Source of the DNA: Pestalotiopsis fici W106-1 | Lineage: Eukaryota > Ascomycota > Sordariomycetes > Amphisphaeriales > Sporocadaceae | Length of the DNA: 64,000 nucleotides | Assembly (NCBI RefSeq): GCF_000516985.1 | Contig: NW_006917096.1 | Span: forward strand, 2,899,606-2,963,605 | Direction: 5' to 3' | Shown: piece by piece, positions 59,600 to 64,000 of the stretch | How positions within the stretch are numbered: the first letter of the stretch is position 1 | Layout: each line of letters opens with the position of its first letter | Notes under the pieces: model-generated | Database searches by the model: none | What the model was told of the DNA's origin: nothing | The model's input: the letters and a program-made list of their open reading frames with translations, nothing else | Program-made: the position numbers and the translations under genes

Positions 59600-61100
59600 C
59601 ACCTGCCGTGCTACAGTTGCTTACAGGGAAGTCTGCCGATGGATTCGGGAGACGGTGGTCGCTCGTCGCTCGTCATCTCGACACTCATGTTTGCGCTCGG
59701 TAGCGGCATTTGTGGGGGTTGCGCGCGGCACCGCCATGATCGTCGTTGGTCGCCTGGTGTAGAGTATCGGATCGAGGGGCATGGACGTGTTCCTCGACGT
59801 TTTGTTCCGCGATACGGTGTATCTGCTTCAGAGCAGAAAGCATCCAAGGCCCATGGTCGCGTGGTCAGGTGTTGCTGCGACCATGGGACCTCCAGTGGGC
59901 GGTTCGCTGGGTCGGGTTAATTGGAAATGGCTCCTCTGGATGACTCTGACCATCTGTGGACTTGCGCCCGCCGCCCCGTTGCTGTTCATGCGCGTCGAGG
60001 ATGGCGATTCTGGACTATCGATAGAGAGCACGACAGCAGGGAAACCTAGAGGGACGACAAGAATGTCGATGGAGAGGCTTACGCGATTGACCTACCTGGG
60101 CGATGCTCTCTTCACCTCGAACATGCGTGCGATCCTCTAGGTACTGATTGATGGAGGCATCGTACATCCCTGGCCAGCATGGTGCATCATTTTACTCTTG
60201 GTACTTGGAAGTGAAGGATGGATTGGTTGCCTTCCAAATCCAACGACACCATGCTACACAGCCCACGGCCCCGATGTGCCTGTTCACTAACTGTACCTCA
60301 GCTGCGGCATACCTCTTGATCTTTTCGACATCCATGCTTGTTCGACCATTGGCATACTTCCACCACATCGACTCCCAAGCTACACAAGGCACCACTATCC
60401 TCTAGTTCTGCGTTGACGTTCTGCCCACGGTTATGGGGATCTTGATCTTTGCCCGTCGCGACAGGAATCCTCTGGATCCATTTCGGCAGGTCTAGTCCGC
60501 TCCACGCCACACCGTTGTCGCTGCTGACGCTTGCTTTTCGCCTTGTTACTGGTTTCGAAGCCGACACGCCCATGGTAAAGTGAACCTGGGACGAATTCGT
60601 GACCAGCATAGGTACCGGTTCGAATCTTTCTATGCTCTTTCCTGCCATCATGACTGGTGTGCCCCAGGCCGTCGTGGCGGTGCTGGGTTCCATTTACAGC
60701 TCTATACGGAAACGTGAATGGATAAGGGGAGGGGGGGTTACTGCTCGCAGAATCATTTTCAATGCCATTTTTGGACAAAACACCTACAAGATATCCTATG
60801 CGATGTTACGCTGGCTATCAGTAGAAGGCCAAGCAAATTCGTTCGCCAGACAAGTTCGCAGTGTTTCTAGCGACTACAATGATGCTGCCTGGGTAGGAGT
60901 TTGGGGTATTTACGTGAAGAGCCTCAGGGTATTTGAAGGTTTGGGTGTACCATGAGTTTATCTCGTTCTTTGCCTTAGGTTCGAGAAGAAGGAACTTGAG
61001 TTTGTAAAAGAGCTAGAGACTGAGTACGGCCGTGACAAGGAAAAGCATAACCAAAGTGATGATTCAACTCCAGGTCGTGACGACATGACGAGAAAAGTTT
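59600..61100 (+). pseudogene. Decayed MFS (DHA2-like) transporter
   Basis: Transporter motifs appear in order but in different reading frames. A motif A-like GFGRRWSL starts near 59640; LGSGICGG follows near 59700; RLVQSIGSGG lies near 59750. A long open piece (59781-60140) includes AWSGVAATMGPPVGGSLG and membrane helices. Next come SAAAYLLIFSTSMLV near 60300, TSIGTGSNLSMLFPAI with GVPQAVVAVLG near 60600-60690, and a charged C-terminus FEKKELEFVKELETEYG near 60980-61040. Several frameshifts and in-frame stops separate the pieces. The pieces together span most of one transporter. The gene is clearly broken; no corrected protein is given. Confidence 0.8.
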
Positions 61101-61399
61101 GAAATCTTGACATGAAGACAAAAGTGCAAAGAGGAACCCAATCATCTGACTTTGAGTGCACCGTGTATTGCCGCTGGCATTTGCATTCTAGAGCGGAGGA
61201 ACCATCCTACGTATCTATTTTTTGTTTTACATGTTCCAGGATATCGCGTGAATAGAACTGACCCTTGGAAGTCCTCTCCCATTCCATCCCATAACGCCGG
61301 ACATTACCCAATCAAAGCGTGACATAAGACTCATAAAGTGACATGAGAAATGGAAAATAGTGTACCGAGACACCGGGTGTTGAATGACTTGAGGTCTGC

Positions 61400-62246
61400 T
61401 CAAGTACAGTGATTATCCCAGTGTTCGTGCTTGACATGAACATATTCACCCTGAGCCTGAGTCTCCGATGGGACGGTCGCACATCCGCTGTGGTGGTGCA
61501 TGGCCTGATGCTCCAAGGAGATAGGGATCGGCTCAAATGTGAATGAGTGCTCATAGGGAGGGAACATGGGAGAGGAGTTTGACCACATGGGAGGATCATG
61601 GCTGAAATGACCCATGGGAAAGTCATAGGAGGGTTGGGGGTTAAGCATCTCCGCTGTAGGGCTGGCAGTAACGGCAGGTGATGCCGGGAAGCCATCAGTG
61701 TCGCTGCAAGGAGTGAGGAGTCGAGGCTGAATGGTATGCGGTGTTGGTGCAGCAGATATCATGGGGATGGGTGTTGGTGTCATTCGGTTGTTGTGGTAAG
61801 TCGAAGGACCACCTTCTTGTTTGATCCTCATCGGAATGGCTGGGCTTTGGGACGGGCTGATCGTAGCATTGGCGAGGTTCTTGAGTGACTCGGTCTTGAT
61901 GGCTTCCTCCTTCTTGGACTTTTGATCCTTCGGCTCCTTCTTGGACTTGGTGACTCGGTTTGGCTTCTCTTTGGTAGAACGGTTACGTCGTTGGGGTTCG
62001 AGACCCAGCATGGCTGAGCGGAAACGTGAGTATCTCATCCGTGCAGCATGGCCGTTGGTGATCTCTTGGGCGAGTATTGGGTTGCTAGCAACTTTGTTCC
62101 AGTCGATCTGATTTGCAAGTTAGTTGAGCGTCAAGTATTGATGGATTCTCTTGAACAGATACAAGTTCACCACTTACATCTTTGAGATTCTTCTGTTGCA
62201 AAATGGCAAACAGGAATCTGGCCATGACATTGTCATTGTTCGACAT
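61400..62246 (-). CDS. Myb-like DNA-binding protein, small
   Basis: Two exons (62246-62178 and 62107-61400) with a 70-base intron, 258 residues. The first 60 residues form a Myb-like helical domain: MARFLFAILQQKNLKD, then after the intron IDWNKVASNPILAQEITNG and ARMRYSRFRSAMLG. The intron lies inside the domain, as in many fungal relatives. A basic linker follows (NRVTKSKKEPKDQKSKKEE), which could be a nuclear localisation signal, and then a low-complexity Pro/Ser/His tail with SPMFPPYEH and HHHSG motifs. It is probably a nuclear DNA-binding protein of the single-domain class. It lies 4.3 kb from the larger Myb-like gene on the same strand, with the MFS pseudogene between. An upstream Met at 62372 is in frame but outside the usual start. 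Confidence 0.78.
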
Positions 62247-64000
62247 GATGCTGACTGCAAACCGTGTGAACTTGGTGACTGGGTTTGCTAGAAGAACTTT
62301 GGTCCAGCACAGGAAGGAAGGTGGTTTTTGTGGCCTTGAAGAGACTTGATCGTTCGAAGATGAGTTGCACAAACTGATGTGAGGCGATCTGGAGCAACAC
62401 AGAGTTTGAAGATCAGGCTGAACGCAAGGTGCAGAAGAAGTTCAGTGACTCATGAACATGGCACAGTGAAAGTGAAACCCAGTGAGGCCAGGCAAGGGGG
62501 GCCAGATATATGTTGCAAGAGCCTGACTGAAACTTTTGATGAGTATGGAGTTCGGCTCAGCAGATCACACCGGAGCAACAGCGAGACAGACTATAGCCAT
62601 GTGGGGCCACGAACAAAAATGAATAGCTGCTACCTACCTAGGGAACCAAGGAACCAAGACGGACCTAGCACAAGGAGGAAGCGTACTTCTTAGTCGCAAC
62701 CTAGATGGGAGACGAAAAAGAAGTAAAAGAAGACGGGCTTGTCAGACAATGGAGCAATAGACGGGCCTCAACGGCGCTCATCAGAGTTTAGCAGCGTCCA
62801 GGCCGATAGCCAAAAAGGAATGATGTGCATGAGATATTGTTTGCTTCTTCTTCGTATGGGTAATGGCTGTGGGGGAAGACAAGGATCCGGCGACGATGAT
62901 AAGGAACGGCCCAGAAAGAACGTGTAAAGTGGTTGCATGCGCGCGACCCGCAAGTGGGCGTCTTTGACCTTTTATGATACTAGGCCAGAACCCTGTAAGA
63001 AGGCGTGCAAAGGACTAGGGGGGCGACAGCCACGGCTGCCTGTTGCCTAGCAACTCAATCGGAAAAGGGAAGTAAAGTAATCAAAGACGGCGGACCTTGG
63101 CTGAAAAGCTGGTGATGATGGTGTGGGGGAAGACGCGACCTAGTGTAATGGAAACGCGGCACGACGACTCAAACCGCGTAAAGTGGTTTTGATGATCCTT
63201 GTCGAGGGGGGGTCTGATCCTGGGATGAGTCGGCAAGCTACAGCGGAGCTGGGTAGGTTGATGGTCCAAATATTTATTTTTTTTGTATCTTGGACCAGTC
63301 ATCTAGCTAGCTGTAGGTAATCAGCCGAATGTGACGCTCAGATTTTGGAGCGGCAGATGGTGCAAGAGACAGACGGAATAGATGGCATCTGACGACGTAA
63401 CATTGACCGGTGTAAGAGTAATGTACTGACGACAGCGCCTACTACTAAACTGGCATACTACATAATCGGTGACAGAGACAGCATATTGAAAAAAAAAAGT
63501 TCGTTTTTTGCCATAACGCCTTGTGCTGGCAGGCTGGCAGACCGGGAGTTGGGAACTTTCGTAACCGAAATCCTGGAAAAGGTTGCCACCCACACACGAA
63601 CAATGGTACTTACATACCGGGATCTTGCGCAGGTTCAGTAAACGTCTGCTGAGACGTGTGAGTCATTCCAATCATGGAGAGCTGGAAAACGAATGAGGAC
63701 TGGGATGCATCATTGGCTATACTTGGCATGGAGGATTCGGCTCACTTGGGCAACGAGGACTTTTTTTCTTTTGTTTTCTTCTGGCAACAGATATCAAGGG
63801 CAATTGAGGGAACTCATTGGACAATTGATGCGTTGCATCGCAGACATGGGAAACATTAGGCAAGGCACTCGCGCAATCCCTTTAATGAGGTGCATTAGAT
63901 TAAAACATCGGGCGCTCGGGGATGGTGTGGAGGCGATTATGAAAATGCCGAGGGTGTCCCGGAATGATGTAGAAGGACGTCGTTTGTTGGCAACGCGTCC
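62247..64000. other. Right-edge intergenic region
   Basis: 5' flank of the small Myb-like gene and then about 1.5 kb without a supported gene. Frames are short and overlapping, with one A-run at 63487-63498. Confidence 0.4.

Noticed and set aside
60615..60630. GGTTCGAATC, a match to the tRNA T-loop
   Set aside because: It lies inside the MFS pseudogene and has no D-arm, anticodon arm or acceptor pairing at tRNA distances.
63674..63859. Plus-strand frame of 61 residues near the right edge
   Set aside because: No domain and no neighbours that would support it.

Overview
The window looks like nuclear DNA of a filamentous ascomycete (Pezizomycotina). Many genes have short GT-AG introns of about 40-110 bases with CTRAY-like branch points. 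The gene content (HECT ligase, fungal protoglobin, DUF6594, DUF4267, Clr5-domain protein, GPI-anchored GH17 glucanase, Myb-like nuclear proteins) fits Sordariomycetes, and probably Hypocreales. That last step is inference from family knowledge, because no search was run. There is no operon structure, and I found no rRNA, convincing tRNA, CRISPR array or intact transposon.

Layout, left to right. A six-exon protoglobin gene (1.06-2.39 kb, minus) and a HUL4-like HECT ubiquitin ligase (3.45-7.02 kb, minus) open the window. From 7 to 14.4 kb the DNA is gene-poor, with weak coding relics near 9.3-10.7 kb and a GFA-fold gene at 11.7-12.3 kb. At 14.4-20 kb lie a Rossmann-like protein with a C-terminal membrane segment, a cytidine-deaminase-fold protein, a DUF4267 membrane protein and a DUF6594 membrane protein. 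At 20.5-27.8 kb are a small retropepsin-like protein, two unrecognised proteins and a membrane protein with five 35-38 residue His/Glu-rich repeats.

An intact DHA2-type MFS transporter (30.2-32.0 kb) is followed by 3.7 kb without a clear gene. Next come a long acidic nuclear protein with four SUMO-interaction-like motifs (35.8-37.7 kb) and the GH17 glucanase (39.2-40.4 kb). The stretch 43.6-52.1 kb is a compact group of four genes: a Clr5-domain protein, a dienelactone-hydrolase-like/NTF2-like fusion with an acidic tail, the ERAD factor Ufd1 (its start codon seems to stand alone in exon 1) and the GYF-domain U5 snRNP protein Lin1.

The right end (52-64 kb) differs. It has a palindromic repeat block, a small predicted membrane protein, a minisatellite with a period near 19 bases, a 760-residue repeat-rich and polyglutamine Myb-like protein, a frameshifted MFS pseudogene and a second, smaller Myb-like protein. 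Two Myb-like genes around a dead transporter, next to satellite DNA, suggest a fast-changing accessory segment.

The genes do not form one pathway. Ufd1 and the HECT ligase both belong to ubiquitin-dependent protein turnover but lie 42 kb apart. I see no clear biosynthetic cluster. The less usual items are the four-SIM protein, the His/Glu repeat membrane protein, the retropepsin-like protein and the Myb/minisatellite/pseudogene segment. Exon coordinates were worked out by hand from splice consensus and reading phase.
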